A stretch of 5,432 nucleotides of DNA, from positions 1 to 5,432 of the forward strand of contig JAHRVJ010000157.1 in assembly GCA_019090765.1 (NCBI GenBank). The letters are read 5' to 3'. Under the pieces are notes generated by a model, which did no database searches, was not told where the DNA came from, and was given only the letters and a program-made list of their open reading frames with translations. The translations under genes were made by a program, and so were the position numbers. This DNA comes from Ilumatobacteraceae bacterium (GTDB lineage: Bacteria > Actinomycetota > Acidimicrobiia > Acidimicrobiales > Ilumatobacteraceae). Shown here one piece after another: positions 1 through 5,364 of this stretch (position 1 is the first letter of the stretch; each line of letters starts with the position of its first letter).

Positions 1-50
1 AGCGAGTTTGAGTCGAGGAGTTCGCGAATCGCAGGACGCGAATGTGTCAC
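1..50 (-). CDS. ksgA: Probable KsgA (RsmA), 16S rRNA adenine dimethyltransferase, N-terminal fragment
   Basis: Only the first 16 codons and part of the next are in the window; the rest lies beyond base 1. The frame opens with GTG at 50-48, and this GTG shares the bases GTGA with the stop codon of the preceding membrane protein gene, a typical coupled junction. The peptide reads MTHSRPAIRELLDSNS, which resembles the short helix that precedes the conserved KALGQNF SAM-binding motif of KsgA. That motif itself is not visible. Known family role: dimethylation of A1518 and A1519 of 16S rRNA during late 30S assembly in the cytoplasm. The main support is position: metG-tatD-(yabE/rpfB)-ksgA is a very common bacterial gene order. 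Identification is therefore an inference from synteny plus a short peptide. No strong Shine-Dalgarno is seen, so translation probably depends on the upstream gene. Confidence 0.6.
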   Translation of the reverse strand, partial: MTHSRPAIRELLDSNS

Positions 51-616
51 AGAGTGATCTCGACCGGGATCGGGGCGTCGGTCAAGTCAGCCAATTCGGC
101 AAATGTGCGGGTGTGGAGCACGAGTTGATTGCCTGAACCTGCTGGAGCAAGCGTGGTGACGCAGGTGGTGGCGCGATTGTTGTCGAGGTTGACGACAGTG
201 ATCGTCGTTCCGTTCGCAATGCCCGCGATGATGCAGGTTGAGGTGTTGAAAAGTGAACTGCGGAAGGTGGCCGTCGTAGTGACCTGTGCACCGCGTGGCT
301 TAGCGGGAACGGCCACTTCGGCTAGTCCGCTACCTACCTGTCCGGAAGGACCATCGAGGAAGACTGGTTCTGACACGCCCGCTGGCTCGCGCGGTGGAAG
401 AAGCGAGTTGCTAAGTGGTCGGTCGGCGTTGACGGAGTCGTCGGCCGATTCGCCTTCTGGGTCGCCATTAATGGCCACGTCGCCGACGCCGACGGTAGCT
501 ACGTTGGGGGCACTTGAGTTTTCGGATTGGTTGGCCCACCACAACGCAGGTAGCGCGATCAACGTTAGGGCTGCTGCGATGAATATTCGTCGCCGGTCGG
601 TGTGTTCGAGGGTCAC
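47..616 (-). CDS. Membrane-anchored protein with degenerate double-psi beta-barrel (RlpA-like) domain
   Basis: From the GTG at 616 the product has 189 residues. Residues 8-10 are RRR, followed by one hydrophobic segment (11-27, ending LPALWW) that should act as a signal anchor or signal peptide. Residues 30-112 are low in complexity, acidic and Pro/Ser/Gly-rich, a likely disordered linker. The C-terminal part (about 113-189) resembles an actinobacterial RlpA-type double-psi barrel: NGTTITVVNLDNNR (135-148) matches the GTxVxVTNLxNGR core, and the end (IPVEITL) matches the last barrel strand. Cys128 and Cys152 sit where actinobacterial barrels carry a disulphide pair, which fits an extracytoplasmic location. 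The catalytic His and Asp of RlpA lytic transglycosylases appear replaced (Ile130; VTTLAP in place of the VNDRGP region), so it is probably a binding or structural domain. It lies in the slot usually held by RpfB/YabE between tatD and ksgA. The frame stays open to a TTG at 712, but the extra 32 codons are Arg-rich, include several rare AGA codons and look non-coding; this start is my choice, not certain. Confidence 0.72.
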   Translation of the reverse strand: MTLEHTDRRRIFIAAALTLIALPALWWANQSENSSAPNVATVGVGDVAINGDPEGESADDSVNADRPLSNSLLPPREPAGVSEPVFLDGPSGQVGSGLAEVAVPAKPRGAQVTTTATFRSSLFNTSTCIIAGIANGTTITVVNLDNNRATTCVTTLAPAGSGNQLVLHTRTFAELADLTDAPIPVEITL

Positions 617-765
617 TTTGAGTCTCAGGTTGGTCGCTGATCTATGTCCGTGGGCTGTGCCTCGGATCAGGCCAATCAAGCGTAGCTGCGCATTGCCTCT
701 GCCACCAGGCAAGCCGTTGCGCAGTCACTGTGAGTGGCTAGGGGATTCGGGTAGATGCGGGCGGG
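617..765. other. 149 bp spacer between tatD and the DPBB protein gene
   Basis: This stretch separates the tatD stop from the preferred GTG start of the next gene. If the alternative TTG at 712 were used, only 53 bp would be non-coding. I see no hairpin followed by a T-run on the minus strand and no convincing -35/-10 pair. It could hold an internal promoter for the DPBB protein and ksgA, but the sequence does not show one clearly. Confidence 0.5.
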
Positions 766-1542
766 TCAGCTGATCGACAGGCCAAAGAAGCGGCGCGCGT
801 TTTCCGACGTACTGGCCGCAATCGACGCCACTGGAGTATCGCGGAGGTCAGCTATGAACTGACCGATGTGAGGGATCCATGCTGGCCGGTTGGGCTTGCC
901 GCGATGGGGTAACGGCGCCAGGTATGGGCTGTCGGTCTCGACGAGTATCCGATCAGCTGGGCACAACATGGCTGCTGCCTGTACTTCGGGGGCCCCCTTG
1001 AAGGTCACGATGCCTGAGAAGCTCAGCATGGCACCAATCTCCAGCCCTCGGGTTGCCTCATCGGGGCCGCCCGTGAAGCAGTGAAATACGGTCCGCTCGG
1101 GTGCTCCCTCCGCGGCGAGAATGTCGAACGTGTCAGACCAGGCCTCGCGAGCGTGGATCACGAGTGGCAGCTCGCGTTCGTTGGCCAGTTGGATCTGCTC
1201 AGCAAACGCCTGCCGCTGCGCTGCGCGCGGTGAGTGGTCGTAGTGGTAGTCGAGGCCGGCCTCTCCGACCGCGACAACTCCCGGGGTGTCGAGCAGGTCG
1301 ACGATTGTTTCAACACCGTTGATTGCATCGTGCGGGTGGAGACCGACCGTTGCGTGAACTTCGTCGTGTTCCGCGGCGACGGCGATTGCTGCCATTGAAG
1401 TGGTGCGGTCGCAGCCAACTGTGATCAAGGTGGTGACGCCGGCCGCCGTTGCCGCGGCAATTGCGCCAGCCGTGCCTTCTGGGATCTGCTCATCGTGGAC
1501 ATGGCAATGAGAGTCGACCCACTCTGGTTGGCCCGGCCTCAC
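766..1542 (-). CDS. tatD: TatD family metal-dependent hydrolase (DNase)
   Basis: The product is 258 residues from the GTG at 1542, a normal length for TatD. It is an amidohydrolase-like TIM barrel that binds two divalent metals; family members are 3'-5' exonucleases on DNA/RNA or D-aminoacyl-tRNA deacylases, acting in the cytoplasm. All expected ligands are present: His12 and His14 in DSHCH, Glu94 in VGEAGLDYH, His130 in LVIHAREA, His154 in VFHCFTG and Asp204 in VETDSPYLAP, followed by RGKPNRP (214-220). The ending SENARRFFGL is also typical. Start choice: the frame stays open to a GTG at 1680 inside metG, but the added 46 residues are Arg/Pro-rich with no family counterpart, while the GTG at 1542 lies just before the first strand and overlaps (GTGA) the stop of a small upstream ORF. 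No strong Shine-Dalgarno is seen, so coupling is likely. It belongs to the metG-tatD-ksgA cluster. Confidence 0.95.
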   Translation of the reverse strand: MRPGQPEWVDSHCHVHDEQIPEGTAGAIAAATAAGVTTLITVGCDRTTSMAAIAVAAEHDEVHATVGLHPHDAINGVETIVDLLDTPGVVAVGEAGLDYHYDHSPRAAQRQAFAEQIQLANERELPLVIHAREAWSDTFDILAAEGAPERTVFHCFTGGPDEATRGLEIGAMLSFSGIVTFKGAPEVQAAAMLCPADRILVETDSPYLAPLPHRGKPNRPAWIPHIGQFIADLRDTPVASIAASTSENARRFFGLSIS

Positions 1543-1637
1543 GACTGTTCTTGTCTTGGTCGGGCCGGGTCGGCCTCGCGCCGGGCTTGGTCGCTGGCGC
1601 TCTGGGCGCCGGCCTGTTCTGGTTGGCTCGGCTTCAC
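1539..1637 (-). CDS. Possible small protein (32 aa) between metG and tatD
   Basis: A short ORF fills the 106 bp between the metG stop and the preferred tatD start. It begins with GTG at 1637, 11 nt after the metG stop, and has AAGG (1650-1647) nine bases upstream, overlapping the metG stop codon. Its TGA (1541-1539) overlaps the tatD GTG as GTGA. The peptide starts MKPSQPEQAGAQ and is hydrophilic, rich in Gln, Ala, Glu and Arg, with no hydrophobic segment. Third codon positions are G or C in about 22 of 32 codons, somewhat more than in the competing tatD-frame extension across the same bases. I do not recognise a family. It may be a real small protein, a coupling device that hands ribosomes from metG to tatD, or chance. 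Only comparison with related genomes can decide. Confidence 0.3.
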   Translation of the reverse strand: MKPSQPEQAGAQSASDQARREADPARPRQEQS

Positions 1638-1648
1638 GGTGGTGTGCC

Positions 1649-3157
1649 TTAGCTCTTGATGCGGGGGAAGAGGGATTCACCCTTGGTTACGGCTTCGCCG
1701 GGGGTGTACTGCCCCCAGGTCGCTGCGGCGGGGAGACGCTGGTCGAGAACCTTCCCGGGCATCCCGATGCGCTCCCAGATGGCCTGGGCAGTGTCGGGGA
1801 TGGCGGGTGAGGCCAAGATGGCGACGATCCGGAGCGCTTCCAGCGCGTCGCCCATCACGGCGTCGACGGCCGGGCCGGGTTCGGCCTTCCAAGGTTCGTT
1901 CGTTTCGAGGTGAGCGTTGGTCGCCCGGATCAGTTGCCAAGTCGCATCTAGGGCTCGACTCGGTTGCACGATGTCCCAGCCGGCGGCCGTGGCCTCGAAG
2001 GCAGTTGCTGCCGCGGGAGCCAGAGCGCTGTCAGGGTTCGGGGTGGTGCCGATACCGCCACACTTCTTAGCGACGACTGTGGCGACACGCGCCATCAGGT
2101 TCCCAAGATTGTTGGCAAGGTCGCTGTTGTACCGGCCGACGAGCCCCTCCCAGGTGAAGTCGCCGTCGGTTCCGTAGGGAGTTTCGGCGAGTACGTAGTA
2201 GCGAAAGCCGTCGAGGCCAATCTCCTCGATTGTGTCGAGCGGGTCGATGACGTTTCCGGAGGTCTTACTCATCTTCTCGCCGCCGCTCAGCAACCAGCCG
2301 CCAATGGCCCAGCCGTTGGGTGGCTCAACGCCCGCTGACAGCAGCATCGCGGGCCAATAAACACAGTGCTGCCGCACGATGTCTTTGCCGATGAGGTGGT
2401 AGTCGACGGGCCACCAGTCTTTGTATGCGTCGCTGCCGTCGCCGAAGCCGATAGCCGCGAGGTAGTTGGTGAGTGCGTCGAACCACACATAGGTGACATG
2501 TTTCGAGTCCCACGGTAGGGGGATGCCCCACTCCAGCGAGGTGCGGCTGATTGAGAAGTCACGTAGCCCACCCTTGATTAGCCCGATGGCTTCGTTCCCA
2601 CGATGCTCCGGAGTCATCGCCTTGGGGTGCTTGGCATACCAATCGAGGAGGCGATCTTCGAACCGCGAGAGTCGGAAAAAATAGTTCTCTTCTTCGAAAT
2701 ACTCGACGGGACGTTGATGGATTGGGCAGAGGTCGCCGTCGCCCAGTTCTTCATCGGAGTAGTACTCCTCGCACGCAACGCAGTACTTGCCCGCAAAGGT
2801 GTCGAGTTCGATGTCGCCAGCGTCGTAGCAGCGCTGCAGCAACTCCACCACGGCGGCCTTGTGGCGAGGTTCCGTAGTGCGGATGAAGTCGTCGTTTGCA
2901 ATGTTGAGCCGGTCCCAGGCCTCAGAGAATTTCGGCGCAATCGAGTCGGTGAATTCTTGCGGGCTCATCCCGGCGGCTTCGGCTGCCTGTTGGATTTTGA
3001 GGCCGTGTTCGTCGGTACCGGTGAGAAACTTGACCTCGTCGCCAAGTAGTCGATGCCACCGGGTGAGCGAATCACCAACGATGGTGGTGTACGCGTGGCC
3101 AAGGTGTGGTTCGGCGTTGACGTAGTAAATTGGGGTGGTCGCGTAGAACCGGGTCAC
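1649..3157 (-). CDS. metG: Methionyl-tRNA synthetase
   Basis: The 502-residue product charges tRNA-Met, both elongator and initiator, with methionine in the cytoplasm. It is a class I synthetase with every hallmark visible: the Rossmann-fold start ATTPIYYVNAEPHLGHAY with the HIGH-type motif HLGH at 18-21, GTDEHG (47-52), a single zinc knuckle in the connective domain (Cys126, Cys129, Cys144, His147), VTYVWFDALTNYL (221-233), IGKDIVRQH (256-264), and the KMSKS-type loop KMSKT (295-299). The anticodon-binding helical domain follows, with NSDLANNLGNL (344-354) and ETNEPWK (418-424). It lacks the C-terminal EMAP-like dimerisation domain of E. coli MetG, so it is the short form, near the size of the mycobacterial enzyme. 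The start is GTG at 3157, directly before FYATTPIYY. There is no Shine-Dalgarno, but a TAACGT hexamer lies six bases upstream, suggesting a leaderless message. An 87 bp gap separates it from the upstream phosphatase gene. Confidence 0.97.
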   Translation of the reverse strand: MTRFYATTPIYYVNAEPHLGHAYTTIVGDSLTRWHRLLGDEVKFLTGTDEHGLKIQQAAEAAGMSPQEFTDSIAPKFSEAWDRLNIANDDFIRTTEPRHKAAVVELLQRCYDAGDIELDTFAGKYCVACEEYYSDEELGDGDLCPIHQRPVEYFEEENYFFRLSRFEDRLLDWYAKHPKAMTPEHRGNEAIGLIKGGLRDFSISRTSLEWGIPLPWDSKHVTYVWFDALTNYLAAIGFGDGSDAYKDWWPVDYHLIGKDIVRQHCVYWPAMLLSAGVEPPNGWAIGGWLLSGGEKMSKTSGNVIDPLDTIEEIGLDGFRYYVLAETPYGTDGDFTWEGLVGRYNSDLANNLGNLMARVATVVAKKCGGIGTTPNPDSALAPAAATAFEATAAGWDIVQPSRALDATWQLIRATNAHLETNEPWKAEPGPAVDAVMGDALEALRIVAILASPAIPDTAQAIWERIGMPGKVLDQRLPAAATWGQYTPGEAVTKGESLFPRIKS

Positions 3158-3244
3158 GCCAGCACGTTAGAGGTTCCCCCAGGCCGCACCACCCTCTGTT
3201 CGTATTGGGCTGTTCGTCTGGCGCTGAGTTTCTTGGGGTAGGGA
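3158..3244. other. 87 bp intergenic region before metG
   Basis: This lies between the stop of the HAD phosphatase gene and the metG start. I see no hairpin with a T-run that would serve as an intrinsic terminator for the upstream unit and no T-box-like element; it is too short for one. The only feature seen is the -10-like hexamer next to metG. Confidence 0.5.
3164..3169 (-). promoter_or_regulatory. Candidate -10 element for leaderless metG transcript
   Basis: The minus-strand hexamer TAACGT fits the actinobacterial TAnnnT pattern and ends six bases before the metG GTG, so transcription would start at or near the start codon. No good -35 is visible at a 16-18 bp spacing. Together with the 87 bp gap and absence of a Shine-Dalgarno, this suggests metG opens its own transcription unit. 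Confidence 0.35.
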
Positions 3245-4069
3245 CTAGTGGAGGCGGAGGCGCGATCTCTTGGCGGGCTTCCGACTACTACCGAATGCGG
3301 TACCGATCGCGAAGCTCGCTCCGGCGACTCCGATCGTTGCCGCTGATGCTGCGGTTCGACGGATGACGGACTTTGTCTGTTGGCTGAAGATCACGATTGG
3401 CCAACCGTTACGGCGAGCATGTCTCTCAAGCTTGCCGTCGGGATTTACAGCAACCGGATGTCCGACGGCTTCGAGCATCGGAAGGTCACTTGCCGAGTCG
3501 CTATAGGCGTAACACTGATCGAGTTCGTAGCCGTTCCAATTCGCGATCTCAGTCATCGCCTCGACCTTGCCTTCGCCATAGCAAAACGGTCCTTCGAGAT
3601 CGCCGGTGTAAATACCATCGACAACGACACTTCGTGTGCCAATGCCCGATGTCATGCCGAGTGATCTGGCCAACGGTTCAACGATCTCTTGTGGCGCGGC
3701 TGAAACGATGAACGTGTCGCGTCCGGCCCGACGGTGCTGGTCGAGAAGGCGGCGCGCTTCGGGGCGAAGCTTGGCCAGCAGCCGCGGGAGAATCTCGGAG
3801 TTGAGCGCCTGTAGGTCGCTCTGGCGCATTCCTTCAACTGCTTTAAGGATTCGGTTACGGACTTCATTGGTGGTGTCGTCGCTTGCCCCCATCAGCTTGA
3901 AAGTGATCGCGCCCGCAGCATCGCGGACGAATTCAAGGTTGGGGATCATCCCGGCCTTGCGCGCCTGGATAGCGAGAGTGAAGGCAGATGAACCCGAAAT
4001 TAGGGTTCGATCGAGATCAAAGAACGCCGCGCTTGGCCCGGAGCTGGCGACGCCGACATATTCACTCAT
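3245..4069 (-). CDS. HAD-IB family (SerB-like) phosphatase with C-terminal hydrophobic segment
   Basis: The 274-residue product is a haloacid dehalogenase superfamily hydrolase of subfamily IB, which includes phosphoserine phosphatase. All four motifs are visible: FFDLDRTL with nucleophile Asp18 and acid/base Asp20, FIVSAAP with Ser123, Lys168 in YGEGKVEA, and YSDSASDLPML with Asp191 and Asp195 binding magnesium. An alpha-helical cap occupies about residues 30-100. The substrate cannot be told from the sequence. It resembles the conserved HAD-IB hydrolases of actinobacteria more than true SerB, since no ACT domain is present and the GHPVAVNPD/GWPI ending is typical of that group. An unusual trait is a hydrophobic, small-residue stretch (about 239-260, ATIGVAGASFAIGTAFG) followed by a very basic tail (RKPAKRSRLRLH), which could anchor the enzyme to the membrane with its catalytic domain in the cytoplasm. 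The start is ATG at 4069, overlapping the rsmI stop by 8 nt with a good AAAGGA site; an upstream extension inside rsmI looks spurious. Confidence 0.92.
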   Translation of the reverse strand: MSEYVGVASSGPSAAFFDLDRTLISGSSAFTLAIQARKAGMIPNLEFVRDAAGAITFKLMGASDDTTNEVRNRILKAVEGMRQSDLQALNSEILPRLLAKLRPEARRLLDQHRRAGRDTFIVSAAPQEIVEPLARSLGMTSGIGTRSVVVDGIYTGDLEGPFCYGEGKVEAMTEIANWNGYELDQCYAYSDSASDLPMLEAVGHPVAVNPDGKLERHARRNGWPIVIFSQQTKSVIRRTAASAATIGVAGASFAIGTAFGSSRKPAKRSRLRLH

Positions 4070-4895
4070 CTGGTTCCTTTCCGAGTGCGATTGCGATTTG
4101 GTATACGTCACGTTTTGGGCGAACAAGTTGTTTCGCCACAAGTGCTGCCGCGTCGCGGGTTGAGGATCCGGCAGCGAACTGGTCGCGGAGTGCGCGGCGA
4201 ACGGTTTCGTCGTCGGCCACGGGGTCTTCGGCGGTCGCGCCCTCGAGTACGAACACGTACTCGCCGCGTGGGCTGCCGATGTCGATATCAGCGAGCGATC
4301 CGCGAGCGACTTCCTCATGCAGCTTCGTGAGTTCACGCGTCACGGCGACCATTCGATCATCTCCGCACACTTCGCGTAGATCAGTGAGCGTTCGGCGGGC
4401 GCGGTGCGGCGCCTCGTAGATGATGATCGTCCGGTGCTCACTGGCGATCTCAGCGAGGCGGGCGGTCCGCTCAGCTCCCTTGCGCGGGATGAATCCTTCA
4501 AATGTAAATCGCGCGCCGTCGAGCCCACTGATCGTGAGTGCCATGATCGCCGCACTCGGGCCGGGTACGGCACTAACGTTGTAGCCGGCCTCGATTGCGG
4601 CCTTGACGATTCGCTCACCCGGGTCAGAAATGCCGGGCGTGCCCGCATCACTTACGATTGCCACGTCGCGGCCCTCGCCGAGGAGGCCGAGTACGTCGTC
4701 GATGCGGCTCATCTCCGTGTGGTCGTTACAGACCGCCAACCTGTTTGCACGGATGCCCGCGTGTTGTAGTAGCAGCCCGGTGCGACGGGTGTCTTCACAG
4801 CAGATCAGCCCCACGTGACTGAGAACGTCGACTGCCCGTGGGGGTAGGTCAGCGAGATTGCCGATAGGTGTCGCCACAAGCCAGAGTGTGCTCAT
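4062..4895 (-). CDS. rsmI: RsmI, 16S rRNA (cytidine-1402-2'-O)-methyltransferase
   Basis: The 277-residue product uses S-adenosylmethionine to 2'-O-methylate C1402 in helix 44 of 16S rRNA, at the ribosomal P site. It belongs to the tetrapyrrole (corrin/porphyrin) methylase fold. Motifs in order: VATPIGNL (7-14), CEDTRRT (33-39), VSDAGTPGISDPG (81-93), VPGPSA (110-115), FEGFIPRK (132-139), YEAPHR (160-165) and RELTKLHEE (187-195). The region after about 230 (RRALRDQF...DAAALVAKQL...RDVYQIAIAL) matches the small helical C-terminal domain of RsmI. Length is normal. It starts with ATG at 4895, six bases after the DUF192 stop, with only weak GAG/GAAG purines upstream, and its stop overlaps the HAD phosphatase start by 8 nt, so the three genes look like one operon. 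Confidence 0.97.
   Translation of the reverse strand: MSTLWLVATPIGNLADLPPRAVDVLSHVGLICCEDTRRTGLLLQHAGIRANRLAVCNDHTEMSRIDDVLGLLGEGRDVAIVSDAGTPGISDPGERIVKAAIEAGYNVSAVPGPSAAIMALTISGLDGARFTFEGFIPRKGAERTARLAEIASEHRTIIIYEAPHRARRTLTDLREVCGDDRMVAVTRELTKLHEEVARGSLADIDIGSPRGEYVFVLEGATAEDPVADDETVRRALRDQFAAGSSTRDAAALVAKQLVRPKRDVYQIAIALGKEPDE
4075..4080 (-). promoter_or_regulatory. Shine-Dalgarno for the HAD phosphatase
   Basis: AAAGGA on the minus strand lies five bases before the ATG at 4069 and inside the end of rsmI. It is the clearest ribosome-binding site in the window and fixes the start of the phosphatase, ruling out the 89-codon upstream extension. Confidence 0.75.
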
Positions 4896-4901
4896 CTTCG
4901 C

Positions 4902-5252
4902 TCAGTTGTCGCCGGGGGTCTGGTCGTCGCGAACTTCGACTTGGTCACCGACGCGGAGCCCCCATCGAGCGAACGCGCCAGCTTCGGCCTCAATGACCGA
5001 CCGTGACCGCCACACGGGAATTCCTATTCGATGGCGGCTCATATGAAGTGTCTTGATGACGATCCCCTCGGCATCAAGATAGGCGGCATCGATTGGGAAC
5101 TGCATGCCGATCGTATGGATCCAGCGGCATGGTTCGATGAGCAGAGCGCCCTCGAGTGCCTTGCGCTTGAGCAGTCCGCGGCGACGTGCTGTTCGGTCCG
5201 CGGCCACTTCTAATGACGCCAGCACGCGGGCGTCGCAGACCAACCAAGCCAT
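4902..5252 (-). CDS. DUF192 family protein
   Basis: The 116-residue product covers a complete DUF192 (PF02643) domain, a small beta-rich fold whose biochemical role is unknown. Visible signatures are ADRTARRRGLLKR (18-30), matching the family's AxxxxxRxxGLM stretch, then CRWIHTIGMQFPID (42-55), the equivalent of the xWMKNTxxPLD core in the His-Thr form common in actinobacteria, then AYLDAEGIVIK (57-67) and a C-terminal EAEAGAFARWGLRVGD (88-103). There is no signal peptide or membrane segment, so it should be cytoplasmic, unlike the exported DUF192 proteins of many proteobacteria. Relatives often lie near Tad/type II secretion genes, which are not seen here. It starts with ATG at 5252, has no Shine-Dalgarno, and a -10-like hexamer lies six bases upstream. 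It appears to be the first gene of the DUF192-rsmI-phosphatase unit. Confidence 0.9.
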   Translation of the reverse strand: MAWLVCDARVLASLEVAADRTARRRGLLKRKALEGALLIEPCRWIHTIGMQFPIDAAYLDAEGIVIKTLHMSRHRIGIPVWRSRSVIEAEAGAFARWGLRVGDQVEVRDDQTPGDN

Positions 5253-5258
5253 GTTGGA

Positions 5259-5264
5259 AGCATG
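5259..5264 (-). promoter_or_regulatory. Candidate -10 element for DUF192 operon
   Basis: The minus-strand hexamer CATGCT, preceded by TGT as in an extended -10 box, ends six bases before the ATG of the DUF192 gene. The match is weak and no -35 is seen, but the spacing equals that at metG and fits leaderless transcription. Confidence 0.25.
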
Positions 5265-5351
5265 ACAGGTTTGGGGGGCCTGGCTGGCTCACCGATCGAC
5301 GACGGCGAAATTGGCAGGTGAACAGGAGCGGTCGCTGCGGCCGACATCGGC

Positions 5352-5357
5352 TACCTT
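5352..5357 (+). promoter_or_regulatory. Candidate -10 element for the rightward gene
   Basis: TACCTT fits TAnnnT and ends seven bases before the GTG at 5365, placing the transcription start about at the start codon. There is no Shine-Dalgarno near that GTG and no convincing -35. Confidence 0.35.
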
Positions 5358-5364
5358 GCGAAAT

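Larger units (their letters stand above)
5253..5364. other. Divergent intergenic region, 112 bp
   Basis: This region lies between the starts of the leftward DUF192 gene and the rightward gene at 5365, so it should hold promoters for both. A -10-like hexamer is found next to each start codon. I see no clear -35 partner, operator-like palindrome or riboswitch in it. Confidence 0.6.

Noticed and set aside
21..42. Inverted repeat TTCGCG / CGCGAA with a 10-base loop
   Set aside because: It could be read as a terminator after the DPBB gene, but it has no T-run and lies inside the inferred ksgA coding region.
725..733. Near-palindrome TCACTGTGA in the tatD-DPBB spacer
   Set aside because: It is too short, has no second half-site of useful length, and is expected by chance.
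129..773. Long plus-strand frame (214 codons) opposite the DPBB protein gene
   Set aside because: The antisense translation has no recognisable motif, whereas the minus strand gives a signal anchor, a DPBB core and GTGA coupling to the next gene.
1543..1680. N-terminal extension of tatD to the GTG at 1680
   Set aside because: It overlaps metG by 32 bp and adds 46 Arg/Pro-rich residues not found in the TatD family; the GTG at 1542 gives a normal-length protein.
2603..3049. 148-codon plus-strand frame opposite metG
   Set aside because: It is the antisense image of well-conserved MetRS coding sequence and has no motif of its own.
4070..4336. N-terminal extension of the HAD phosphatase inside rsmI
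   Set aside because: These 89 codons are a shadow of rsmI in another frame; the ATG at 4069 has a strong AAAGGA site and sits just before the first HAD motif.
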